Below are positions 1 through 7,967 of a stretch of 64,000 nt of DNA, piece after piece; the stretch's first letter is position 1, and every line of letters begins with the position of its first letter. The DNA lies in assembly GCA_027449125.1 (NCBI GenBank), contig DAIDME010000089.1, positions 62,001 through 126,000 on the forward strand, written 5' to 3'. The notes under the pieces are model-generated. The model did not search any database. It had not been told where the DNA came from and was given only the letters and a program-made list of their open reading frames with translations. The translations under genes were made by a program, and so were the position numbers. Source of the stretch: Solirubrobacterales bacterium. Its GTDB lineage: Bacteria; Actinomycetota; Thermoleophilia; Solirubrobacterales; Solirubrobacteraceae.

Positions 1-398
1 GAGTTGGGCGGATCGATGATCGTGGGCAGCGCGATGAAGGTCGCCGCCGCGATCACGACCAGGAGCATCGTCGCCGCCGCGGTCAGGCTCAGCTCAAGGC
101 GCGTGTTGCCATGAAACTGAGCCGCCACCGGATGCTTCGACGCCCGGAACTTCCAGACCGAGTACGCGATGAACCCGAAGACGATCAGGAACACGGCGAT
201 TCCGAGCCCGAGGATGATGTCGTAGAGCGTCGCGATCGCGGTCGCGTTGGGCGAGCCGCCGGACGGCAGCGTGCAGCAGCGCGCGGCGGCGGTCTGCGCG
301 GCGGCGAAGAAGGTGCCCGCCGCGACCGGCAGGAACACCGCCGCGGCGACCGCGTGGCGGCGGCGCAGAGTGGCTAGCAGATCGCGGGCTCGACTCAT
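1..398 (-). CDS. ctaC: Cytochrome c oxidase subunit II, N-terminal part (cut by window edge)
   Basis: The reading frame starts at an ATG at 398 on the minus strand and runs off the left edge, so only about 132 N-terminal residues are seen. It has a hydrophobic leader followed by a Cys-Cys pair (about residue 40), then two long membrane helices separated by a short basic stretch (VWKFRASKH) and the pattern HGNTRLEL. This is the usual two-helix hairpin that anchors subunit II of haem-copper oxidases, with the Cys near a lipoprotein-like leader. The CuA cupredoxin domain would lie outside the window. The family call comes from topology and the HGN-LE pattern; the CuA ligands cannot be checked here. 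Confidence 0.8.
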   Translation of the reverse strand, partial: MSRARDLLATLRRRHAVAAAVFLPVAAGTFFAAAQTAAARCCTLPSGGSPNATAIATLYDIILGLGIAVFLIVFGFIAYSVWKFRASKHPVAAQFHGNTRLELSLTAAATMLLVVIAAATFIALPTIIDPPN

Positions 399-520
399 AA
401 GCCCGCCGGATCTTACACGAGTGCTAAGCGGCCAGTCGCGGCAGCGGTCAGAGTTCGGACCGGTGCGCGGACGGCGCCGCGCGGGGGTCAGGCGGGGACC
501 GATTTCTATACTCGCGAGGC
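399..520. promoter_or_regulatory. Divergent promoter region with a -10 box (TATACT, 507-512) for the PAP2 gene
   Basis: This 122-base gap separates the divergent oxidase and PAP2 genes. On the plus strand TATACT at 507-512 lies only 8 bases before the TTG start at 521, and no ribosome-binding site is visible, so the PAP2 transcript may be nearly leaderless. No convincing -35 box is seen. The assignment is by consensus only. Confidence 0.4.
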
Positions 521-1531
521 TTGCGACTGTCGAGGGCCATCCGATCTACGGCGTGGGCGCTCGTCGTGGCGGGCGCCGCCGCGCCCTTGCTCCGCCGCCG
601 GGCGGACCTGCGCAACGGACCGGTGCTGGCCGCCGCCGTGACGGCGCCGGCGGCGCTGTGTGTGGCAGCTCCCCGGGGCCGCCTGCGCGACGGCGCCGTG
701 TGCGCCCTGCAGATGTGGGCCTACCTCGCCGCTTACGAGATGCCCAACGACGACCCTCAGGCGCTCCGAGAGCGTGTGCACATCGACTACCCGATCAAGA
801 TCGACCGGGCGCTCGGCCTCGGTCGCATCCCGACCGAACGCCTGCAGCGGGCGCTCGCCCGTGACGGCGAGATAAACCGGTTCGAACGCACGCTGATCTG
901 GTCACACTGGGCCTGGTTCGTGGTTCCGCACCTGGCCGTGGCCTACGTGGGGCTGCGCCGCCCCCGGACGCTGGGCACCGCCGCCGCCCGCATGTACGCG
1001 GTCTACGACCTCGGCGCGATGGTCTATTGGCTGCTGCCGACCGCACCGCCCTGGTGGGCCGCGGCCCACGGGCGGATCGAGGAGCTGGAGTACCGCATGG
1101 TGCGCAACGGCGACCGCGCCACCGGACAAGCCGGCAGTCACCGGGTCTCGGACGCCACCGAGCGCCACCTCCCGGTGCGCCGCATGATGCTCGAGTACGG
1201 GGAACGCTTCTGGGGCCGGCGCTGGAATGACATCTACGACGTGCTCGGGGGCAACCCCCTGGCGGCCATGCCGTCGCTGCACTTCGCCACGTCGCTGATG
1301 GCCGCCCGCCTGCTGTGGGAGGTCGACCCGCTCGCCGGTGCCGTCGGCTACACATACACGGGCACGCTGGCGGTGGCGCTCGTCTACCTGGGCGAGCACT
1401 ATGCGATCGACGTGCTCGCCGGCGGCCTGCTGGCCGAGGCAGTGCACCGCAGCGCCGAGCCGCTGACCCCGGCTGTGCACACGCTCACGCGCACCCTGCG
1501 CCGGCTGCGCACCCTGACCGAGGGGGACTGA
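521..1531 (+). CDS. PAP2-superfamily (AUR1-like) membrane phosphatase/transferase
   Basis: Integral membrane protein of 336 aa with six or so hydrophobic segments. Two motifs of the PAP2 (type 2 phosphatidic acid phosphatase) fold are visible: PSLH at residues 251-254 and GEHYAID at 291-297, which supply the two catalytic histidines and the aspartate. The layout, with a large loop before PSLH, is that of the inositol-phosphorylceramide/AUR1-like branch rather than small undecaprenyl phosphatases. The substrate is probably a phospho- or phosphodiester lipid, but this cannot be read from sequence. It starts with TTG and is followed 9 bases later by a UPF0104 membrane gene, which suggests co-transcription and a shared envelope lipid role. 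Confidence 0.75.
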   Translation: MRLSRAIRSTAWALVVAGAAAPLLRRRADLRNGPVLAAAVTAPAALCVAAPRGRLRDGAVCALQMWAYLAAYEMPNDDPQALRERVHIDYPIKIDRALGLGRIPTERLQRALARDGEINRFERTLIWSHWAWFVVPHLAVAYVGLRRPRTLGTAAARMYAVYDLGAMVYWLLPTAPPWWAAAHGRIEELEYRMVRNGDRATGQAGSHRVSDATERHLPVRRMMLEYGERFWGRRWNDIYDVLGGNPLAAMPSLHFATSLMAARLLWEVDPLAGAVGYTYTGTLAVALVYLGEHYAIDVLAGGLLAEAVHRSAEPLTPAVHTLTRTLRRLRTLTEGD

Positions 1532-1540
1532 CGAGGCTCG

Positions 1541-2683
1541 ATGAGCGAACGGCCGCCGAACGAGCCGTCCCCCTCCGCTGCCGGTCCGCTGACCGGCAGC
1601 GGCAGCGCGGCGCCGCGCGGGCCCGCCCCGGGCGACGAAGCGCTGCCACAGGCCGTCGTCACGCGCGGCCGCATCGTGGCCTCGGTCGTGTTCGTGATCG
1701 CGATCGCCGCCTTTCTCTACCTCGGCCTGCCGAAGCTGGTCGGATACGGCTCCAGCCTGCGACGCCTCGATCAGGGCAACGGCTGGTGGCTGGGCGGCGC
1801 GGCGCTGCTCGAGCTCCTCTCGTTCTGCGGCTACGTGGTGCTGTTCCGTACGGTGTTCGTCCACCGCAGCCGCCGGATCGGTTGGGGGGTCAGCTACGAG
1901 ATCACCATGGCGGGCCTCGCCGCGACCAGGCTGTTCGCGGCCGCGGGCGCCGGCGGGATCGCGCTGACCGCCTGGGCGCTGCGCCGCTCGGGCATGGAGC
2001 GCAGGCTCGTCGCCTCGCGCATGGTCGCGTTCCTGTCGCTGCTCTACTGCGTCTACATGGGTGCGCTGGTGATTGACGGCGTCGGCCTCTACCTGCACGC
2101 CTGGCCCGGCGCCAGCCCGTTCGGGCTCACGCTCGTGCCCGCGATCTTCGGCGCCGTCGTGATCGCCGCCTTCCTGGGCATCGCGGCACTGCCGCGCGAC
2201 TTCGACCGCCTGGTCTCGGCGCGCGCAGCCCGGCCCGGGCCGATCGGGATGCTGTCTCGGCGGCTGGCGTCGGTCCCGAGCGCGATGGCGACGGGCGTGC
2301 GCACCGCCCTGGCTCTGATCCGGGGCGCCAACCCCGGGCTGTTGGGCGCACTGGCCTGGTGGGGCTTTGACATCGCCACCCTGTGGGCGTGTTTCGAGGC
2401 CTTTGGCTACCGGCCGCACACAGCTGTGATCGTGATGGCGTACTTCGTCGGCTGGCTCGGGAACGTGCTGCCGCTGCCGGGTGGCGTGGGCGGCGTGGAG
2501 GGCGGGATGATCGGCGCCTTCACGCTGCTCGGCGTGGACCTTCAGGCCGCCGTCGTCGCAGTCCTCGCCTACCGTGCCTTCTCCTTCTGGCTACCGACGC
2601 TGCCGGGTGGCGTCGCATACTTCCAGCTGCGGCGCACCGTGCGCGGCTGGGCGGGGGAGCCGACATCAGCCTCCTATACTTAG
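1541..2683 (+). CDS. UPF0104/YbhN-type lysylphosphatidylglycerol synthase-like membrane protein
   Basis: Membrane protein of 380 aa with a hydrophilic Pro/Ser-rich N-terminus (about residues 1-45) and then about eight helices. The segment near residue 300 (FVGWLGNVLPLPGGVGGVEG) is the hallmark of the flippase-like LPG-synthase transmembrane family (UPF0104), known from YbhN, AglD and MprF. There is no soluble aminoacyltransferase domain, so it resembles stand-alone lipid or glycolipid flippase-like members. It follows the PAP2 gene by 9 bases and its last codons contain the putative promoter of trxB. Family membership is firm; the transported or modified lipid is unknown. Confidence 0.8.
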   Translation: MSERPPNEPSPSAAGPLTGSGSAAPRGPAPGDEALPQAVVTRGRIVASVVFVIAIAAFLYLGLPKLVGYGSSLRRLDQGNGWWLGGAALLELLSFCGYVVLFRTVFVHRSRRIGWGVSYEITMAGLAATRLFAAAGAGGIALTAWALRRSGMERRLVASRMVAFLSLLYCVYMGALVIDGVGLYLHAWPGASPFGLTLVPAIFGAVVIAAFLGIAALPRDFDRLVSARAARPGPIGMLSRRLASVPSAMATGVRTALALIRGANPGLLGALAWWGFDIATLWACFEAFGYRPHTAVIVMAYFVGWLGNVLPLPGGVGGVEGGMIGAFTLLGVDLQAAVVAVLAYRAFSFWLPTLPGGVAYFQLRRTVRGWAGEPTSASYT

Positions 2684-2688
2684 TGAAG
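2671..2688 (+). promoter_or_regulatory. trxB promoter/operator motif shared with cysM and the CysO-activating gene
   Basis: The 18 bases CTCCTATACTTAGTGAAG contain a -10-like TATACT at 2675-2680. They match the motif upstream of cysM (24608-24625) and of the rhodanese-ThiF gene (26205-26222); 12 of 18 positions are identical in all three. It overlaps the end of the preceding gene and puts the expected transcription start close to the GTG at 2688. Confidence 0.5.
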
Positions 2689-3674
2689 TGAGCAACATGA
2701 ACTATGAAGACGTGATCATCGTCGGCAGCGGCCCGGCCGGCTACACCGCCGCGCTCTACACCGCCCGTGCGAACCTCAACCCCCTGGTCATGGAGGGCTT
2801 CGCCTGGGGCGGCCTGCTGCAGCAGACCACCGATGTGGAGAACTTCCCCGGGTTCCCGATGGGCATCATCGGGCCCGAGCTGATGCAGCAGATGCGCGAC
2901 CAGGCGCAGCGGTTCGGCGCCCGTCTGGAGACCGACGATGTGACCGCGCTGGAGCTCTCGACCGACGGAGGCTTGCACCGGGTGATGGTCGGCGACGAGC
3001 TGCACCTGAGCCGCACCGTGATACTGGCCATGGGAGCCGAGCACCGCAAGCTCGGCGTGCCGGGCGAGGACCTGCTCTCGGGCCGCGGCGTCAGCTACTG
3101 CGCCACCTGCGACGCGGCCTTCTTCCGTGATGTGCCCACGGTCGTGGTGGGCGGCGGCGACTCGGCCATGGAGGAGGCGGTATTCCTCGCCAAGTTCGCC
3201 TCCAAGGTCGTGATCATCCACCGCCGCGATGAGTTCCGGGCATCGAGCATCATGGTCGAGCGCGCCCGCCAGACACCGAACATCGAGCTCTTGACGCCGT
3301 ATGAGGTCGCTGAGCTCGCGCCTGGCGAGGACGGCTCGCTGGCACTCGCGCGGCTGCGCAACACCGCGGACGGGTCGGTGCGCGAGCTCGAGATCGCAGG
3401 TGCCTTCATCGCCGTCGGGCACGAGCCGCAATCACAGCTCGTCGCCGATCAGGTCGCGCTGGACGCGGGTGGCTACGTGCGCACAGATGGGCGCTCGACG
3501 CGCACCAACCTGCCGGGCGTGTTTGCCGCGGGCGACCTGGTCGATCACACCTACCGACAGGCGATCACCGCCGCCGGCTCGGGCTGCCAGGCGGCGCTGG
3601 ACGCGGAGTGGTATCTGCGCGACACCCCGGCCCCGACCGGCGACGCATCGCAGGCGCTCGGCACCCGGGCCTGA
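2688..3674 (+). CDS. trxB: Thioredoxin-disulfide reductase
   Basis: Cytoplasmic FAD/NADPH flavoenzyme that reduces thioredoxin. The protein (328 aa from GTG, 325 from the ATG at 2697) has the FAD dinucleotide motif GSGPAG near residue 13, the redox-active CATC at residues 138-141, the NADPH motif GGGDSAMEEA after it, and a C-terminal GVFAAGDLVD FAD-binding motif. This order and length are typical of low-molecular-weight bacterial TrxB. Both start codons are in frame. A -10 box 7 bases upstream of the GTG and lack of a Shine-Dalgarno favour a leaderless GTG start. No thioredoxin gene is adjacent. Confidence 0.93.
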   Translation: MSNMNYEDVIIVGSGPAGYTAALYTARANLNPLVMEGFAWGGLLQQTTDVENFPGFPMGIIGPELMQQMRDQAQRFGARLETDDVTALELSTDGGLHRVMVGDELHLSRTVILAMGAEHRKLGVPGEDLLSGRGVSYCATCDAAFFRDVPTVVVGGGDSAMEEAVFLAKFASKVVIIHRRDEFRASSIMVERARQTPNIELLTPYEVAELAPGEDGSLALARLRNTADGSVRELEIAGAFIAVGHEPQSQLVADQVALDAGGYVRTDGRSTRTNLPGVFAAGDLVDHTYRQAITAAGSGCQAALDAEWYLRDTPAPTGDASQALGTRA

Positions 3675-3687
3675 GCAGCCGCCGCTG

Positions 3688-4515
3688 TCAGCTGCCCAGC
3701 CGGCGGCCGGCGCGGCGCCGCCCGCCGAACGGGTCGCGACGGCGCCGTCGCGCGAGCCGCGCGTGGCTGCGCGCGCGCCGGTGGCGCGCCGACCCGACGA
3801 ACCCGGGCGGCGTGGTGATCTCGAGCGCCGAGTACTCGATCCGGGTCCCCAGGTACGAGCACCCGTAGTTTGAGAGCGACCCGATCGCGATCTGGGCCAG
3901 GTTGGCGCCGCCGGTGGTGTCACAGCTCGAGGTGCCGGCCTTGATCACCTGGGAGCGGCTCTGCGCGTAGGCGAACTGGGTGGTGCTCAACTCGAACGAG
4001 AGCACGGGCGCCCAGGTGGGCACGGTGACGGCCAGCATCTCGCCCCGCACGACCGGCAACGGATCGATCAGCGGGAACTCGGCGACCGTGCCGAGCTCGG
4101 GGCGCAGCTGGAAGATCCCCGACTGGGCCGCCACACGAAAGACGGGGTCGGTCGGCGTGCCCACCTGCCGCAGCACGGTCAGCTGAACCTCAGGCGGGCC
4201 ACCGTAGGTCTTGTCGAGGCTCGTCAGCACGGCCGGGGTGATCAGGCTGGTGCCGGCCAGGCCCAGATCGAACGACGCGATCACACCGGACCGCCTGATC
4301 TCGTCCGGATTGGCGACCCCGTCGCGCAGCGTCTCGTAGGCCGTCACCTGGGTGAGCACGATCTCACACGCCGACCCCTGGGCGTTCGCCGGACAGGTTG
4401 GCGCCACCAGCGGGCTGGCGGTCACGCCGACCGGGACATCCGCCGCGAATGCGGCTGCAGGGGCGAGCGTCACCGCGAGCACGGCTCCCACCACTGCGAG
4501 GGTCGCTCTCTTCAT
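3688..4515 (-). CDS. Secreted protein of unknown function
   Basis: Protein of 275 aa with a clear signal peptide: MKRA, a hydrophobic Ala/Val core, and a likely cleavage after AFA at about residue 24. The mature part has two cysteine pairs and beta-rich sequence; the last 35 residues or so are very Arg-rich, which may be a read-through tail. I do not recognise the family. The ATG at 4515 was chosen because it begins the signal peptide. It converges with trxB, the two stops being 13 bases apart. It sits upstream of nothing co-directional for more than 100 bases and may be a single-gene transcript. Confidence 0.6.
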   Translation of the reverse strand: MKRATLAVVGAVLAVTLAPAAAFAADVPVGVTASPLVAPTCPANAQGSACEIVLTQVTAYETLRDGVANPDEIRRSGVIASFDLGLAGTSLITPAVLTSLDKTYGGPPEVQLTVLRQVGTPTDPVFRVAAQSGIFQLRPELGTVAEFPLIDPLPVVRGEMLAVTVPTWAPVLSFELSTTQFAYAQSRSQVIKAGTSSCDTTGGANLAQIAIGSLSNYGCSYLGTRIEYSALEITTPPGFVGSARHRRARSHARLARRRRRDPFGGRRRAGRRLGS

Positions 4516-4637
4516 ACGACCATTGAACACGGTCGCACGCACCCGAGTTGCGTGAAACGTTGCACCGGGCCTCGCGCGGCGGCCGGTCGACGCCGTCGAG
4601 GTGGGCGCGGCGGGCACGCCGCGCCCACTGCAACAGC

Positions 4638-4841
4638 TCAGATCTTGACTACGTTGACGGCCTTGGGGCCCTTGGGCCCGGCCTCCTCCTCGTAGGACAC
4701 CTTCGCTCCCTCGGCCAGCGACTTGTAACCGTCACCGTTGATGCCGCTGAAATGCACGAACAGGTCCCGGCCTCCATCGTCCGGTGTGATGAAGCCAAAG
4801 CCCTTGTCGTCGCTGAACCACTTGACGGTTCCAGTTGCCAT
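4638..4841 (-). CDS. cspA: Cold-shock protein (CspA family)
   Basis: Single cold-shock domain protein, 67 aa, binding single-stranded RNA/DNA as an RNA chaperone. RNP1 (KGFGFI) and RNP2 (LFVHFS) are both intact, and the start MATGTVKWF is the standard N-terminus. The ATG at 4841 is preceded by a purine-rich GAAGGGG ribosome site about 9 bases upstream. The upstream gap to 4974 (133 bases) could hold a long structured 5' leader, as in many csp genes, but I see no specific element. Confidence 0.95.
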   Translation of the reverse strand: MATGTVKWFSDDKGFGFITPDDGGRDLFVHFSGINGDGYKSLAEGAKVSYEEEAGPKGPKAVNVVKI

Positions 4842-4974
4842 GTGATGAATCCCCTTCGGCGCTGCTGGCACTAGGCGCCGGACGCCCCTCTGGCCCCCGG
4901 CAGATCAATGCAAACCCTATCAGGGCTTTAGGGTCGCCTACGACAAAAGTCGGCCGGCGGGCCGGTCCGAGCCC

Positions 4975-5379
4975 TCAGGAGAGCGACCGGGCAGCCGCCG
5001 CGATCTCCTCCTGGTCGCCTGCCGACGGGGTCCAGGGAAGCTTCAGCGGGTCGCCCTGGTAGCGGGGGATGACGTGGATGTGGAAGTGAAACACCGTCTG
5101 CCAAGCCTCGGCACGGCACGAGTTGATCAGGTTGACGCCAGCCGCGCCGAGCCGGTCGCGGACGCGCAGCGCCTGGCGTTGCGCGGCGACGGTGACCGCG
5201 GCGAGCTGCTCGGGCTCTATCTCCCAGAGGTCGGCCGCATGCCGCGTGGGGATGACCAGCGCATGTCCATGCGTCGCCGGCGCGATGTCCATGAAGGTGA
5301 GCGTGTGCTCGTCGCGCTCGATCACGGTCGCCGGCAGCTCGCCGGCGACGATCCTGCAGAAGAGGCAGTCAGAACCCAT
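4975..5379 (-). CDS. HIT-family nucleotide hydrolase/transferase
   Basis: Protein of 134 aa with the histidine-triad signature HFHIHVIPR near residue 98 and the N-terminal CLFCRIVAGE seen in Hint-type HIT proteins, where the CxxC contributes to a zinc site in many bacterial members. Expected activity is hydrolysis of AMP-linked nucleotides or phosphoramidates. It lies 12 bases downstream of the CCA-adding enzyme gene, at the 3' end of the long minus-strand cluster. Confidence 0.9.
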   Translation of the reverse strand: MGSDCLFCRIVAGELPATVIERDEHTLTFMDIAPATHGHALVIPTRHAADLWEIEPEQLAAVTVAAQRQALRVRDRLGAAGVNLINSCRAEAWQTVFHFHIHVIPRYQGDPLKLPWTPSAGDQEEIAAAARSLS

Positions 5380-5391
5380 CGCCCCGCCAGA

Positions 5392-6837
5392 CTAGCGCGC
5401 CCGCGGAGCCGCCTGCACGCCGCTCGCGAGCCAGGCACGCGCAAGCTCGAGCAGCTGCTCGCGGTCGCTGGCCTCGCCCGCGTAACTCGCGGCCGTGAGC
5501 TCACAGAGCAGAGCTCCGAGGCGCGGGCCCGGGTCGATCCCGAGCAGCCGCGCGAGCTCATCGCCGGCGATCGGTGGGCGCGGCGGATGGCGCCGCCAAT
5601 CGAGCGCCGGCTCCAACAGCCGGCGGGCGAGATCCAGGTGCAGGGCCACCGCCCGCCCGGCGTTGCGCCCACGGGTCGCCAGGCGGTCGGCCACGCTCAG
5701 CACGGTGACGTCGACCGCGATCGGCTCACAGCGCCTCAGATAGTCGTATACGACACGGGCGGGCAACGGCTGGCGGCGCACGAGGAAACCGAGCCTCAGG
5801 TGCTCACGCACGAGCGCGGCGACGTGCAGCCGCAGGCGTTCGCTGGCACGCAGCCGGCCGAGGATGGTCTTCGCCAGCTCCGCTCCGCGCACGTCGTGGT
5901 CAAAGAAGGTGGGCTGCCCACCCGCGCCGAGTCCGCGGGTCAGCGGCTTGGCGATGTCGTGCAGGAGCGCGCCCAGACGCAGCGCCTGACCGCGCGTGAG
6001 CTCGTTGGCCAGCGGCTCGTCCAGCACGGCCCCGAGCGCCGGCCCGAGGTCTCCGAAGACGGCCGCGGGGTCGGCCGTGAGCTCGATCGTCTTGCGCAGC
6101 GTCTCGAGCGTGTGGTCGTAGACGTCCAGGTGGTGGTACTCGCTCTGGGCCACGCCACGCAACGCGTCGAGCTCCGGGAGCACAGCAGCGGTCGCGCCCA
6201 GCTCGCGGGCGAGTTCCAGACCGGTCACCGCGCCGGCGGCGCAGACGAGCACCCGCAGCTCCGCAAAGACACGCTCGGCGGCCACGGTCGCGAGCCCGGG
6301 GGCGGCACGAGCTGCCAGCTCGAGCGTCTGCTGCGCGGGCGTGAAGCCCAGCTCGGCCGCCAGACGCGCGAGCCGCAGCACGCGCAGCGGGTCGCTCTGC
6401 AGCGACCGCGGGCCGACACTCCGCAGCCGCCGCGCCGCGAGGTCCGCCAGCCCGCCGAAGGGGTCGATCAGCTCCGCTTCGGGGGCTCCGATCGCGCGCG
6501 CGATCGCGTTGATCGTGAGGTCGCGCCGGGCGAGGTCCTGTTCGAGCGTCTCGCCCGCGAGCGGCGTCAGGTCGACCTGCCACCGCTGGCTGCGCGCGCG
6601 CACGCGCCAGGCGCCGAACTGCTGCGAGAGCACAAACGCGTGACCGGCGGCGACACGTCCGAGCTCCCTGGCCAGCCCGCGGACGTCACCGGCCACAGCC
6701 AGGTCGTAATCCGGCGTGGGGCGTCCGAGCAGCCCGTCACGCACCGCTCCGCCGACCAGCCAGGCCCGCCCGTAGCGGGGGGTGATCTCGGCGAGCGCGG
6801 CCAGCGGGCCGCGCTCGCCGGCGCCAGCGCCGCTCAA
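5392..6837 (-). CDS. cca: CCA-adding/poly(A)-polymerase family tRNA nucleotidyltransferase with HD domain
   Basis: Protein of 481 aa. The nucleotidyltransferase head shows LVGGAVRD (about residues 27-34) and the metal-binding DYDLAV just after it; the RNA-binding region follows (RDLTINAIA, DPFGG, LRVLRLARL). The C-terminal half has an HD phosphohydrolase domain (ALLHDIAKP, then DHDVRGAELA). It probably adds or repairs the tRNA 3' CCA end. Its N-terminus includes the residues GERGPLAALAE, encoded by a strong 14-bp hairpin (6789-6820) that recurs elsewhere in this window. The start overlaps the stop of alr by 4 bases, so the two are translationally coupled. Confidence 0.88.
   Translation of the reverse strand: MSGAGAGERGPLAALAEITPRYGRAWLVGGAVRDGLLGRPTPDYDLAVAGDVRGLARELGRVAAGHAFVLSQQFGAWRVRARSQRWQVDLTPLAGETLEQDLARRDLTINAIARAIGAPEAELIDPFGGLADLAARRLRSVGPRSLQSDPLRVLRLARLAAELGFTPAQQTLELAARAAPGLATVAAERVFAELRVLVCAAGAVTGLELARELGATAAVLPELDALRGVAQSEYHHLDVYDHTLETLRKTIELTADPAAVFGDLGPALGAVLDEPLANELTRGQALRLGALLHDIAKPLTRGLGAGGQPTFFDHDVRGAELAKTILGRLRASERLRLHVAALVREHLRLGFLVRRQPLPARVVYDYLRRCEPIAVDVTVLSVADRLATRGRNAGRAVALHLDLARRLLEPALDWRRHPPRPPIAGDELARLLGIDPGPRLGALLCELTAASYAGEASDREQLLELARAWLASGVQAAPRAR
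6789..6820. repeat. GGCC-AGCG-GGCC hairpin, copy 1 (5' end of cca)
   Basis: A perfect 14-bp stem (6789-6802 with 6807-6820) with an AGCG tetraloop. The core 12-mer GGCCAGCGGGCC occurs six times in the window, each time inside a longer stem. This copy lies inside the first codons of cca, 15 bases inside the alr-cca junction. Confidence 0.6.
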
Positions 6838-7967
6838 ACCGGCTCTCCGTCACGGTGGTAGCGCCGCGGGACGCGCCTGGAGATCCAGCAGAGCACCTCG
6901 TAGCTGATCGTGCCGGCCCGCCGCGCGAGCTCCTCCGCCGTCTGGCGCTCGTCGCCGTCGGTGCCGATCAGGGTCGCGCGCTCGCCGACCGTGACGCGGT
7001 GCTCAGACCCGACCTCGACCGTGATGTTGTCCATGCTGACCATGCCACGCAGCGCCATGCGGCGACCGCCGATCAGCACCTCGCAGTTGTCGGCGAGCGC
7101 CCGCACGACACCGTCGCCGTAGCCGATCGGCAGGGTCGCGATGACGCTGTCGCGCGCCGCCACGAAGTGGCGGCCGTAACCGACGCTCTCCCCGGCGGCG
7201 ATCGGCTTGAGGGCAGCCACATAGGTGCGCAGCGCGAGCGCCGGCTCCAGCCCGTGGTCGGCCGGATCGCGGTGGAGCGGGTCGCCGCCGTAGAGCGCGA
7301 GCCCGGCGCGCACCATGTCGTGGTGGCTGCCGGGGATCCGCAGCAGCGCGGCGCTGTTGGCCGCGTGGACGGTGATCTCGGTGGTCGCCAGCGCCCTGGC
7401 CTCGGCGACGAAGAGGCCGAAGCGTTCGAGCTGTGCGGCGGCGAAGCCGAGGTCGCTGTCGGCGGTCGCGAGATGGGTCATCACCCCCGCCAGGCGCAAT
7501 CGGGAGCCGGCGGCGATCACCGCGCGGACCGTCGCGAGCGCCTCGTCACCGTCGCGCGTCCCGAGCCGGCCGAGGCCGGTGTCGAGCTTGACGTGCACGC
7601 CGATCGGAGCCGTCGCGCTGTCCGCCCGTGACGCCAGCGCGGAGATGAAGCGCGGGTCCCAGGCGGTGATCTCAGCGTCGGCGGCGAGCGCCACGTCGAG
7701 CTCCTCGGCGCTGAGCGCACCGAGCACCAGAATCGGTGCGCTCAGCCCCGCCGCGCGCAGGCCGGCGGCCTCAGCCGCGGTTGCCACGGCGAGCAGGGAG
7801 GCACCGCCCGCCAGCGCGGCGCGGGCGGCCGGGGCGGCGCCGTGCCCGTAGGCGTCGGCCTTGACGACCGCGCACAGTCGGGTGTGCGTCGGCAGGCGCC
7901 GGCACAGCCGGGCGGTGTTGCGTTCGATCGCGGCGAGGTTCACCTCGGCCACAGCGCGCAGCGGCAT
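6834..7967 (-). CDS. alr: Alanine racemase
   Basis: PLP-dependent racemase that makes D-alanine for peptidoglycan, 377 aa. The PLP lysine motif AVVKADAYGHG is at residues 33-43 (Lys36), and the C-terminal domain carries LPIGYGDGV and GMVSMDNI, the regions of the second catalytic tyrosine and the substrate-binding loop. Its ATG follows the stop codon of nnr with no gap, and its stop overlaps the start of cca. It is therefore part of a tightly coupled nnr-alr-cca unit. Confidence 0.95.
   Translation of the reverse strand: MPLRAVAEVNLAAIERNTARLCRRLPTHTRLCAVVKADAYGHGAAPAARAALAGGASLLAVATAAEAAGLRAAGLSAPILVLGALSAEELDVALAADAEITAWDPRFISALASRADSATAPIGVHVKLDTGLGRLGTRDGDEALATVRAVIAAGSRLRLAGVMTHLATADSDLGFAAAQLERFGLFVAEARALATTEITVHAANSAALLRIPGSHHDMVRAGLALYGGDPLHRDPADHGLEPALALRTYVAALKPIAAGESVGYGRHFVAARDSVIATLPIGYGDGVVRALADNCEVLIGGRRMALRGMVSMDNITVEVGSEHRVTVGERATLIGTDGDERQTAEELARRAGTISYEVLCWISRRVPRRYHRDGEPV

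Noticed and set aside
902-2419. 505-aa minus-strand open frame opposite the PAP2 and UPF0104 genes
   Set aside because: Arg/Gln/His-rich translation with no fold and fully antisense to two good genes; typical of high-GC shadow frames.
5074-6861. 595-aa plus-strand open frame opposite the HIT and cca genes
   Set aside because: Shadow of the coding strand; composition extreme in Arg, Gln and Glu, and the opposite strand carries clear motifs.
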